Shown piece by piece: positions 1 through 5,627 of a stretch of 5,673 bases of DNA. Both the position numbers and the translations under genes were made by a program. Every line of letters begins with the position of its first letter. The first letter of the stretch is position 1. The notes beneath the pieces were generated by a model. The model ran no database searches and was not told the DNA's origin. It saw only the letters and a program-made list of their open reading frames with translations. Source of the stretch: CAZTWC01 sp964617105 [NCBI: uncultured Myxococcia bacterium] (lineage in GTDB: Bacteria > CAZTWC01); NCBI GenBank assembly GCA_964617105.1, contig CAZTWC010000250.1, positions 1 through 5,673 of the forward strand. Direction: 5' to 3'.

Positions 1-1
1 A

Positions 2-835
2 TCCGATGCCTTTCCAAAAGGATATCTGCCCCGGCCGGCTCTACCACTACACTGGTTGAAAAAACCGGATGGTGAAAATCCAAAAATTTTGAAAAAACGC
101 AACTGGCTGCTGGTCAGAGCGTTATCTAACCCGCTTGTCGAGATGTTGCCAGATTGCCGGAGTTCAAAAGAGATTGTCGCCAGTTTTACTACTACGAGCA
201 AAGTTTCGACATCAACAACCACCTTCTGTTTTACCCATTCACAATCGCATAACAGTATCAATCGATTAACTGGAACAACTGGTGAAGATGGATTCGCTCC
301 CTATATTCAGACGCAATTATGGTTTTATCCTCAAATATCACTGGATTGTTATATTTTGCTGGATACAGACCGGTTGCCTGAAAATGAACTTAAAATTTGC
401 CTGGAAGATATAGGAGCAATCGGATTTGGTCGTGATGCCAGTATTGGACTGGGCAAATTTGAAGTAAAATATTTAACCATTAGTCCACTATCTGATCAAA
501 AAAAAGCGGATGCTTGTCTGACTTTGGCGGCATGTGTCCCACAAGGGCTGGGCTATGAGCAACAATGCTGTTTTTACCAGACTTTTACCCGGTTTGGCCG
601 CCATGGTGATCTTGCCGCTATCAGTGGTAAAAACCCTTTTAAAAATCCCATATTGATGGCCAGGGCAGGGGCTGTATTTGGAATTATGCCACCTGAAACA
701 GGCTTTATCGGTCAGGGTTTAGGAGATAACAGGATTTCAAAAGTGATACCAGAGACAGTTCATCAGGGTTATTCGCCAATAGTGGCGGTGTTACTTTCAG
801 AACCAATGGCAAAATCTATGGAGCAGGTGCAATGA
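2..835 (+). CDS. csm4: Csm4, type III-A RAMP (Cas5 group) subunit, 5'-truncated by the window
   Basis: Subunit of the type III-A interference complex. By family knowledge Csm4 sits at the foot of the complex, contacts Cas10/Csm1 and holds the 5' tag of the crRNA. The frame is open to the left edge and gives 277 residues. Its first residues, SDAFPKGYLPRPALPL, match the internal Csm4 motif usually found some 65-75 residues from the start, so the N-terminal part lies outside the window. An apparent TTG start at 56 is internal and should not be used. Further signs are HNSINRLTG (residues 83-91 of the fragment), the glycine-rich RAMP loop GFGRDASIGLGKF (141-153) and the C-terminal GFIGQGLG and VHQGYSPIVAVL motifs. 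The stop overlaps the csm5 start by 4 bases (ATGA), which indicates translational coupling. Family assignment rests on recalled motifs, but the neighbours agree. Confidence 0.93.
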   Translation, partial: SDAFPKGYLPRPALPLHWLKKPDGENPKILKKRNWLLVRALSNPLVEMLPDCRSSKEIVASFTTTSKVSTSTTTFCFTHSQSHNSINRLTGTTGEDGFAPYIQTQLWFYPQISLDCYILLDTDRLPENELKICLEDIGAIGFGRDASIGLGKFEVKYLTISPLSDQKKADACLTLAACVPQGLGYEQQCCFYQTFTRFGRHGDLAAISGKNPFKNPILMARAGAVFGIMPPETGFIGQGLGDNRISKVIPETVHQGYSPIVAVLLSEPMAKSMEQVQ

Positions 836-2496
836 GAAATATTAACTCGAATTTTATTAAACACTATCATCTTTATTATACGCCATTGTCGCCAATGCAT
901 ATCGGCTGTAACGAAACTTATGAGCCGACCAACTATGTAATGGATGACAATGCCCTCTATGCCTTTGACACTCAAAACATTTATTCCTCGTTTTCAGAAA
1001 GCGAGAAAGACGAATTTTCAACTATGGTTTCAGGGAAAGTCGATGCGAATCTTTTGAAAAGAGTGCAGATGTTTTTTTATAAAAAGCGGAAGATAATAAG
1101 AGCTAAATCTAAGCATACAATACCAATCTGCGATGGTGTCGCTAATTTGTATCGTTCAAGAATAGGTCAGACTGCGCAACGTGAGGCAGATGGCAAATCG
1201 GTATTTAACAAACTGGAGATCGAACGGACATCCTATAATCGGGCGGATAACCGGCCAATGTTTCCCGGTAGCAGTATCAAAGGAGCAATTAGAACGGCAC
1301 TATTAGACAAAGTCAATAATGGAAAACCCAGGCAACATTTCAAAGAAAAAAACTATCAGTTGCAACAACGTTTGTTTAAGTATTCAGGGCAAGAGATCCA
1401 CAAAGATCCAATGCGCCTGCTGAGTATTTCCGATGCTATCTGGCAAAATAACGATGATTTACCTGGCAGTGAAGTTATTTTTGCCGTCAATCGCAAACAA
1501 AATCCTGTGTCAAAAGATGGCCGGTCGATTCAGTCGATGGCAGAAGAAAAGGGTCTACATCAGTCTCTCGAATGTATATCGCCTTTTCGTTGTCCGGCAC
1601 TTACGGGAACAATCACTTTGCAAAATACGGACAGCCTGGGAAATAATTATAACAGTTTGTTACCGGCTAATTCTTTGCGTTGGTCTATCGAGGAGATATC
1701 TCAGGCCTGCAACGATTTTTATTTGCCGATATTTATCAAAGAGATTGGATTGCTCCACCACCACCAATATTTGGATTCTAAATGGTACCGGGTTATTAGT
1801 GATTTGATGGAAAAGAGGTTAACAAAGGAGATAGAAGAAAACCGGGTGGCATTACTGAGAATCGGTCGCCACAGTGGTGCCGAATCGGTTACATTAAATG
1901 GGGTGCGTCAAATTAAAATTATGCAGGGTTTTAAAAAACAACCAAAATATAAAGATAAACCCCAAACTATTTGGTTGGCCTCACCATCAAGGGATGAGCA
2001 GGCAAAAATGGTCCCCTTTGGCTGGGTGCTGGTGGAATTTGGTGACTCAAATCAATGTGAACCCATTTTTGACCCACAATATTTTAAAGATTATATCGAC
2101 AAAAGCATAAAGTGGCAAAAAATACAGGAACAAAAAAAGGTTGCTGGGCTGGAGGAGGAGAAAAAACGAGAGCAGGCTCAAAAAGAGATACTCGAGCAAA
2201 AAGAGAGGGAACAACAGAAAAAAGCGGAACAAAAACGGCAACTGGCGCAAATGACGCCATTGCAACGGGAGATTTTAGAGATTTGTGAAAAGGAACAAAA
2301 TCCACCCAGTATCTTGTTCAACAAACTGGACGCAGGACATTGGACAAGTAGTGATGACCAGCAGATAGTGGCCAAAAAAATAAAAGAGTTATGGCAAATA
2401 CAAGGCATATGGAATCCAGACTTCAGTGGAAAAAACAAAAATAAACTAAAAAAGAAAAAACGGTGTCTAAAAGTGCTAAAATATCTTGGCGGTTGA
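832..2496 (+). CDS. csm5: Csm5, type III-A RAMP subunit with a coiled-coil C-terminal extension
   Basis: RAMP (Cas7-like) subunit that caps the 3' end of the crRNA in the Csm complex; in studied systems it also helps crRNA maturation by recruiting host nucleases. The 554-residue product starts with the Csm5 pattern TPLSPMHIGCNETYEP (residues 17-32). It carries the typical FPGSSIKGAIRTALL (144-158) and the C-terminal glycine-rich stretch RIGRHSGAESV (343-353). The core appears to end near PFGWVLVEF, around residue 400. About 130 residues follow: a Lys/Glu/Gln-rich probable coiled coil (about 424-472), a short helical region with LQREILEI, and a lysine-rich tail ending KKKKRCLKVLKYLGG. Csm5 is usually nearer 350-420 residues, so this is long. 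The ATG overlaps the csm4 stop. No terminator follows. Confidence 0.92.
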   Translation: MRNINSNFIKHYHLYYTPLSPMHIGCNETYEPTNYVMDDNALYAFDTQNIYSSFSESEKDEFSTMVSGKVDANLLKRVQMFFYKKRKIIRAKSKHTIPICDGVANLYRSRIGQTAQREADGKSVFNKLEIERTSYNRADNRPMFPGSSIKGAIRTALLDKVNNGKPRQHFKEKNYQLQQRLFKYSGQEIHKDPMRLLSISDAIWQNNDDLPGSEVIFAVNRKQNPVSKDGRSIQSMAEEKGLHQSLECISPFRCPALTGTITLQNTDSLGNNYNSLLPANSLRWSIEEISQACNDFYLPIFIKEIGLLHHHQYLDSKWYRVISDLMEKRLTKEIEENRVALLRIGRHSGAESVTLNGVRQIKIMQGFKKQPKYKDKPQTIWLASPSRDEQAKMVPFGWVLVEFGDSNQCEPIFDPQYFKDYIDKSIKWQKIQEQKKVAGLEEEKKREQAQKEILEQKEREQQKKAEQKRQLAQMTPLQREILEICEKEQNPPSILFNKLDAGHWTSSDDQQIVAKKIKELWQIQGIWNPDFSGKNKNKLKKKKRCLKVLKYLGG

Positions 2497-2550
2497 TACG
2501 CTAATAATTCCGCAACGACAATATGCCTTTTGCCATCAGTTCTACCATAT

Positions 2551-2598
2551 TGTCATTTCGCTTGTGCCCGCGCAGCGGGTAACCGAAGGGAGAAATCT
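2551..2598. repeat. Palindromic intergenic element (REP/MITE-like) in front of cas6
   Basis: An imperfect palindrome fills half of the 105-base gap between csm5 and cas6. The inner stem is perfect: CCCGC (2567-2571) pairs with GCGGG (2575-2579) around GCA. Outer stems are CTT (2561-2563) with AAG (2586-2588) and ATTTC (2555-2559) with GAAAT (2592-2596). The ends, TGTCATTTCG and GGAGAAATCT, resemble from memory a widely dispersed bacterial palindrome of the form GTCATTTCG...GAGAAATCT. Only one copy is in the window, so repetitiveness in the genome is inferred. There is no T tract after the stem, so it is not a classical intrinsic terminator. Confidence 0.6.
2587..2592 (+). promoter_or_regulatory. 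Ribosome binding site of cas6, inside the palindrome's right arm
   Basis: The purine run AGGGAG (2587-2592) lies 9 bases before the TTG start of cas6 and is the only good Shine-Dalgarno there. It belongs to the right arm of the 2551-2598 palindrome, and its edges pair with the left arm, so folding could partly mask it. This supports the TTG at 2602 as the start. Control by folding is inference. Confidence 0.55.
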
Positions 2599-2601
2599 TA
2601 A

Positions 2602-3543
2602 TTGATCTACGGAAACTACCATTTTACATGTCAACTGGAGAACAAGGCGATATTGCCAAAATTCAAGGGTTCAACATTTAGAGGACCTTTTGGGCATTCT
2701 CTAAAAAAGGTGGCCTGCTCAACCGGTCAAAAAGATTGTGTTGAATGTATTTTAAATAGTCACTGTATTTACACCAAAGTGTTTGAATCAAAAGTGCATT
2801 CCAATGACAGGCACGATAATTTTTTGCCGCACCCATATGTAATCGAACCGCCAGAAACCACAAAAACAGTGTTTATGCCGGGTGATAATTTTACTTTTAA
2901 TCTACTTCTGTTTGGGGAGATCAATCAGCAATTGCCATATTTGATCTATGCTTTTCAGAAGATGGGGGTAATGGGTATCGGCAAAAAAATATCGGGTAAA
3001 CGGGCGCAATTTATTATCAAGCAGGTAACCTGTGATGAAAAGGTTGTTTATTCAGGAGAATCTGGTCAAATGGTCACCAACAATTATACTAAAAACGAAT
3101 TGACTTTTACCGCTGAAACAATTGCCGAAAGTAACAGAGATAAACATCTGAAAATAGATTTTATTACCCCTTTGCGAATAAAATTTCAAAACAGGTTTGT
3201 GCCCGAAGTCCCATTTCCTTTTCATGTATTGGTAAGAGCGATGTTAAGACGGATGTCATCTCTAATGGAAAAATATGGCGGTGGCAAGCCAGAAATAAAT
3301 TACCAGGAAATAGTGGCCAGGGCGGAGGAGATCAAAATTGCAGAATCAAATCTCAACTGGCAAGAGATAACCAGATACTCCAGTCGGCAGGAGAGTAAAA
3401 TGTTAATCGGCGGTTTAATGGGAAATATAACCTATCAGGGGAAGTTGGCTGAGTATATAAAACTGATCGATTTTTGCCGACACACTCACCTGGGAAAACA
3501 GACCAGTTTTGGATTGGGCAAGATAAGTTATCAGGTGTTCTAG
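2602..3543 (+). CDS. cas6: Cas6 pre-crRNA-processing endoribonuclease (RAMP)
   Basis: Endoribonuclease that cuts the long array transcript within each repeat and so produces crRNAs for the Csm complex. The 313-residue product fits the PF10040/COG5551-type Cas6 family. The N-terminus has LPKFKGSTFRGPFGHSLKK (about 18-36), followed by cysteines C39, C46, C49 and C55 in the family's C..C.....C.Y pattern, possibly metal-binding. The C-terminus has GNITYQGKLAEYIKLIDF and then HTHLGKQTSFGLGKI (294-308), the glycine-rich RAMP signature. His294 or His296 may matter for catalysis, but I cannot assign the active site. The start is TTG: a TAA stop lies directly before it at 2599-2601, and a later start would remove conserved sequence. 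cas1 follows after 32 bases. Confidence 0.9.
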   Translation: MIYGNYHFTCQLENKAILPKFKGSTFRGPFGHSLKKVACSTGQKDCVECILNSHCIYTKVFESKVHSNDRHDNFLPHPYVIEPPETTKTVFMPGDNFTFNLLLFGEINQQLPYLIYAFQKMGVMGIGKKISGKRAQFIIKQVTCDEKVVYSGESGQMVTNNYTKNELTFTAETIAESNRDKHLKIDFITPLRIKFQNRFVPEVPFPFHVLVRAMLRRMSSLMEKYGGGKPEINYQEIVARAEEIKIAESNLNWQEITRYSSRQESKMLIGGLMGNITYQGKLAEYIKLIDFCRHTHLGKQTSFGLGKISYQVF

Positions 3544-3575
3544 CGATATTTACAACTAACGACAAGGCCAGAATT

Positions 3576-4664
3576 ATGTCAACAATATATGTGGTATCTG
3601 ATTATGGAAGATTGGTGAAAAAAGGCCAGGTTTTGCAACTAAAAAGGGAAAACGATGTGATAAAAACTGTTTTTCCTTTTAAAACAGAGCAACTGTTGAT
3701 AATTGGTAAAATCGAAATTACCAGTCCGGCTTTGCGGCTGTTGATGCGACATAAAATCGACGCCATATTTTTGGGAAGCAACGGACGATTTAATGGTAAA
3801 ATCGCCTTTCAGGCCGGTAAAAATGTCTTTTTGCGGCAACAGCAATTTAAATTATTGGATGATGAAAAATTTAAATTAAGTCTGGCAAAATCAATTGTTA
3901 AAGGGAAGTTGAAAAATCAACTCAGTTTTATGCAGAGGATCATCAGAAAAAGTCACTTTGGCGGTGTCTCCAAAGGGATAATTTCTAAAATGAAAAACAC
4001 TCTGGAGAAAGTAAACAGTGTAGATGATATTGACAGACTACGCGGCTACGAAGGAATTGGGGCCAGGTATTTCTTTTCGGTTTTCAAGCACGCTATTATT
4101 CAGGATTGGGCGGTATTCAGCGGCAGAAGCATGAATCCGCCGCAAGACAATGTCAATGCCGTATTGAGTTTTATATATACCATGATTCTCTTTCGGGTTG
4201 ATGCCGCCATAGAGACAGAGGGTTTTGACAGTTATGCCGGCTATTTCCACTGCCTTGATTATGGAAAACGCTCACTTGCGTTTGATCTTATGGAGGAATA
4301 TCGAACACCAATTGGTGATATGCTTACTGTATCTCTTTTTAACCTGGCCATCTTAAAGCCGGATGATTTTCATGAGGTAATTTTTTCCGAAGACAGTGAT
4401 AACTATCCCCTTTCGCTAGAAGAAGGTGGTCATGATGATGAGTCAAAGTCAACGGTGTTTCGGCAAAAACGGGGTGTACTATTGACAAAAGATGGCCTCA
4501 AAAAGGTAATTACCCATTTGGAGAAAAAGATCAACTCCACTATCTATTATCAGCCATTACTTAAGAAGATCACCTACAAAGTGTTAATTCATGAACAGGT
4601 CAAACACTTTAAACGTCTTTTGACCGGCCAGGAAAAAGAATATAAACCTTTGGTAATAAAGTAG
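3576..4664 (+). CDS. cas1: Cas1, CRISPR spacer integrase
   Basis: Metal-dependent integrase that, with Cas2, inserts new spacers at the leader end of the array. The product has 362 residues from the ATG at 3576, which has AAGG eight bases upstream. A longer in-frame TTG reading from 3474 overlaps cas6 and is unlikely. The N-terminal beta domain (about 1-85) includes the usual segment ITSPALRLLMRHKIDAIFLGSNGRFNGK. The helical domain has the three metal-ligand regions: E159 in RGYEGIGARYF, H225 in GYFHCLDYGKRSL, and D237 with E240 in AFDLMEEYRTP. All look intact, so activity is expected. An acidic Ser/Asp/Glu-rich segment (about 271-293) helps explain the above-average length. No fused reverse transcriptase or Cas6 domain is present. 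The TAG stop coincides with the left end of a palindromic element. Confidence 0.96.
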   Translation: MSTIYVVSDYGRLVKKGQVLQLKRENDVIKTVFPFKTEQLLIIGKIEITSPALRLLMRHKIDAIFLGSNGRFNGKIAFQAGKNVFLRQQQFKLLDDEKFKLSLAKSIVKGKLKNQLSFMQRIIRKSHFGGVSKGIISKMKNTLEKVNSVDDIDRLRGYEGIGARYFFSVFKHAIIQDWAVFSGRSMNPPQDNVNAVLSFIYTMILFRVDAAIETEGFDSYAGYFHCLDYGKRSLAFDLMEEYRTPIGDMLTVSLFNLAILKPDDFHEVIFSEDSDNYPLSLEEGGHDDESKSTVFRQKRGVLLTKDGLKKVITHLEKKINSTIYYQPLLKKITYKVLIHEQVKHFKRLLTGQEKEYKPLVIK

Positions 4665-4712
4665 GGACGACGTCCCACAGGGATGACCGTTGGCCTCATG
4701 TGTCGCCCTGAC
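4661..4712. repeat. Second palindromic intergenic element between cas1 and cas2
   Basis: The 64-base gap between cas1 and cas2 is mostly a nested palindrome. The outer arms AGGGACGAC (4663-4671) and GTCGCCCT (4702-4709) pair over 8 bases with one bulged A. An inner stem runs CGTCCC (4671-4676) with GGGATG (4680-4685), with one G-T pair and loop ACA. The ends, GTAGGGACGAC and GTCGCCCTGAC, resemble from memory dispersed elements of the form GTAGGGGCGA...CGCCCTGAC. It differs in sequence from the element before cas6. It begins on the TAG of cas1. Repetitiveness elsewhere is inferred. Confidence 0.55.
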
Positions 4713-4728
4713 ATTGTACAAGATAACC

Positions 4729-5004
4729 ATGATTTACATGATATGCTACGATATAAGTAACCCGAAAAGGTTAAGAAAAACAGCTAAAGTTTTGGAAAAT
4801 TTTGGCATCAGAATTCAGTACTCTTTTTTTCAATGCGAGATAAAAAAAAATCTTTTGCAGAAATTAACCAGGAGAGTTCTGGTTGAGATTGATCTTAACG
4901 AAGATTATTTTTTTATTTATCCCCTCTGCGAAGACTGTAGTAGAAAACCTCTAACCGATGGAACCGGCAGCGTGATCAAAATCGAGGCTTTTGAGATAAT
5001 ATGA
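4729..5004 (+). CDS. cas2: Cas2, first of two tandem copies
   Basis: Small ferredoxin-fold protein that bridges Cas1 dimers in the spacer-acquisition complex. The ATG at 4729 gives 91 residues, the usual Cas2 length, and begins MIYMICYDISNPKRLRK with the conserved Asp at residue 8. The SFFQCEI strand and the FFIYPLCEDC segment are also typical. An in-frame TTG at 4690 would add 13 residues, but those are encoded by the palindromic element, so it is rejected. No strong Shine-Dalgarno precedes 4729; translation may depend on readthrough coupling from cas1. The gene ends in a 4-base ATGA overlap with a second cas2. Compared with that copy it has a cysteine-rich end to the core (C36 and the LCEDC pair). 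Confidence 0.93.
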   Translation: MIYMICYDISNPKRLRKTAKVLENFGIRIQYSFFQCEIKKNLLQKLTRRVLVEIDLNEDYFFIYPLCEDCSRKPLTDGTGSVIKIEAFEII

Positions 5005-5282
5005 GGCACTGGCTGATAATATATGACATCAGAGATCCAAAACGACTTCGAAAAGTTGCCAAAATGATGGAAAACTATGGTGTCAGGGTGCAAAAATCAG
5101 TTTTTGAGGTGGAGGCAAAAGATCAAATCATCAAAGAGATGCGCTCCAAAGTGCAAGCACTAATTGAAGAAGAGGACTTTGTGGTATATTTTAATCTGTG
5201 TGAACGAGACTGGCAAAAAAAGATCAAGTACGGTCCAGATAAATTTGAAGAGACAGATGAAAAAGATTACTATATCCTCTAA
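5001..5282 (+). CDS. cas2: Cas2, second tandem copy
   Basis: A second complete Cas2-family protein of 93 residues, starting at the ATG that overlaps the stop of the first. It has MRHWLIIYDIRDPKRLRK with the conserved Asp at residue 9, then ENYGVRVQKSVFEVE and FVVYFNLCERD. By eye about 21 of the first 39 aligned residues match the upstream Cas2, mostly in the first strand and helix. The C-terminal thirds differ: this one ends KYGPDKFEETDEKDYYIL, acidic, while the first ends with a hydrophobic IKIEAFEII. Both ORFs are intact. An old duplication, or capture from another locus, followed by divergence is inferred. It is the last cas gene before the leader. Confidence 0.92.
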   Translation: MRHWLIIYDIRDPKRLRKVAKMMENYGVRVQKSVFEVEAKDQIIKEMRSKVQALIEEEDFVVYFNLCERDWQKKIKYGPDKFEETDEKDYYIL

Positions 5283-5364
5283 AAAGCAGTTCTTTGGCAA
5301 TTTAATATTTGTTGTTAATGTGTTACAATATTGGTGTTGTAAAGATAAACACAACTCAATTGAT

Positions 5365-5479
5365 TGCGCCAACCTGTTTGGACAAAACAATAATCTGTAT
5401 GAATATTGCTGCCACGGTCTTGATTATTCAGCCCATCAGGCTATTATTACAGTGACAATATTCCAGCAAGGTTGGCGCA
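5365..5479. repeat. 115-base nested inverted repeat in the leader
   Basis: The ends form a perfect 11-base inverted repeat: TGCGCCAACCT (5365-5375) and AGGTTGGCGCA (5469-5479). Pairing can extend to 18 bases per arm with three mismatches. Inside it, GAATATTG (5401-5408) matches CAATATTC (5456-5463). At the centre AGCC (5430-5433) matches GGCT (5439-5442). All three levels nest, so the segment could fold as one long interrupted hairpin in RNA or as a cruciform in DNA. It may be a MITE-like insertion or a functional leader element; the sequence alone does not decide. Confidence 0.6.
5420..5447 (+). promoter_or_regulatory. Possible array promoter (-35 TTGATT, -10 TATTAT)
   Basis: TTGATT (5420-5425) and TATTAT (5442-5447) are separated by 16 bases and match the sigma-70 boxes at 4 of 6 and 5 of 6 positions. 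The predicted start, near 5454, is about 175 bases before the first repeat. AT-rich DNA yields such matches by chance, and this one falls inside the nested inverted repeat, so it is only a candidate. Confidence 0.25.
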
Positions 5480-5522
5480 TTTCTAACTACCACAAGTATA
5501 TCAACTATTTAGGGGGGACTTT

Positions 5523-5627
5523 ATGAAGAAAAATTTCAACAAAAAACAACTAATATTTCCAACCAACCCAAAGGTTGGCGGAAACAACCAAATTTCATCA
5601 ACGATATCACTGTGTTTGAATGTGTAG
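5523..5627 (+). CDS. Possible 34-residue leader ORF
   Basis: An ATG at 5523 is preceded by six G residues (5512-5517) at a 5-base spacing, the best Shine-Dalgarno-like stretch in the window's right part. The reading frame gives a basic, Asn/Lys-rich peptide beginning MKKNFNKKQLIFPTNPKVGG. It stops at the TAG at 5625-5627, which touches the first CRISPR repeat. There is no signal peptide, membrane segment or recognised domain. The G run may instead be a leader motif with no coding role, and the ORF may be chance. Function unknown. Confidence 0.25.
   Translation: MKKNFNKKQLIFPTNPKVGGNNQISSTISLCLNV
5556..5584 (+). other. Leader hairpin 43 bases before the first repeat
   Basis: TTTCC (5556-5560) pairs with GGAAA (5580-5584), and CCAACC (5563-5568) pairs with GGTTGG (5573-5578), closing a CAAA tetraloop. 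Only AA and C are unpaired between the stems. The 11 base pairs make this the most compact hairpin in the window. No T tract follows on either strand, so an intrinsic terminator is unlikely. The right arm, AAGGTTGGCG (5571-5580), repeats exactly the sequence at 5468-5477. Confidence 0.6.

Larger units (their letters stand above)
5283..5626 (+). other. CRISPR leader / intergenic region between cas2 and the array
   Basis: About 344 AT-rich bases with no convincing protein gene separate the second cas2 from the first repeat. By position this is the leader, which should hold the array promoter and the sequence used by Cas1-Cas2 for polarised spacer insertion. It contains a 115-base nested inverted repeat (5365-5479), a second hairpin (5556-5584), a possible promoter and a possible 34-codon ORF, listed separately. 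The motif CCAACC or its complement GGTTGG occurs at 5369, 5470, 5559, 5563 and 5573. ACAATATT occurs at 5325 and 5455. No T-tract terminator is seen after cas2. Confidence 0.7.

Noticed and set aside
56-58. TTG as the start of the first gene
   Set aside because: The frame stays open to the left edge, and the 18 codons before it encode a conserved internal Csm4 motif (SDAFPKGYLPRP), so the gene begins outside the window.
2047-2438. Three antisense ORFs opposite the Csm5 tail
   Set aside because: Phe/Leu/Ser-rich translations are the expected mirror of a Lys/Glu/Gln-rich coiled coil; no start signals.
2493-2524. Promoter for cas6 (TTGATA with CAATAT)
   Set aside because: Spacing of 20 bases is too long and the -10 box is poor; readthrough from csm5 is simpler.
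2602-3543. cas6 product as another Csm3/Csm5-type RAMP
   Set aside because: The LPKFKGSTFRGPFGH start, the four-cysteine cluster and the HLGKQTSFGLGK end fit Cas6, and its place next to cas1-cas2 agrees.
3474-3575. Longer cas1 from an upstream TTG
   Set aside because: It would overlap cas6 by 70 bases and add 34 non-Cas1 residues. The ATG at 3576 has a Shine-Dalgarno and gives the usual Cas1 N-terminus.
4690-4728. Longer first cas2 from an upstream TTG
   Set aside because: The extra 13 codons come mostly from the palindromic element, and Cas2 proteins normally begin at the first beta strand, as from 4729.
5164-5526. 120-codon ORF overlapping the second cas2 and the leader
   Set aside because: TTG start without a ribosome binding site, its first third is a frame shadow of cas2, no recognisable motif, and it runs through the inverted repeat.
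5556-5584. Leader hairpin as an intrinsic terminator
   Set aside because: No U tract follows the stem on either strand, and a terminator here would block the array if it is transcribed from further upstream.
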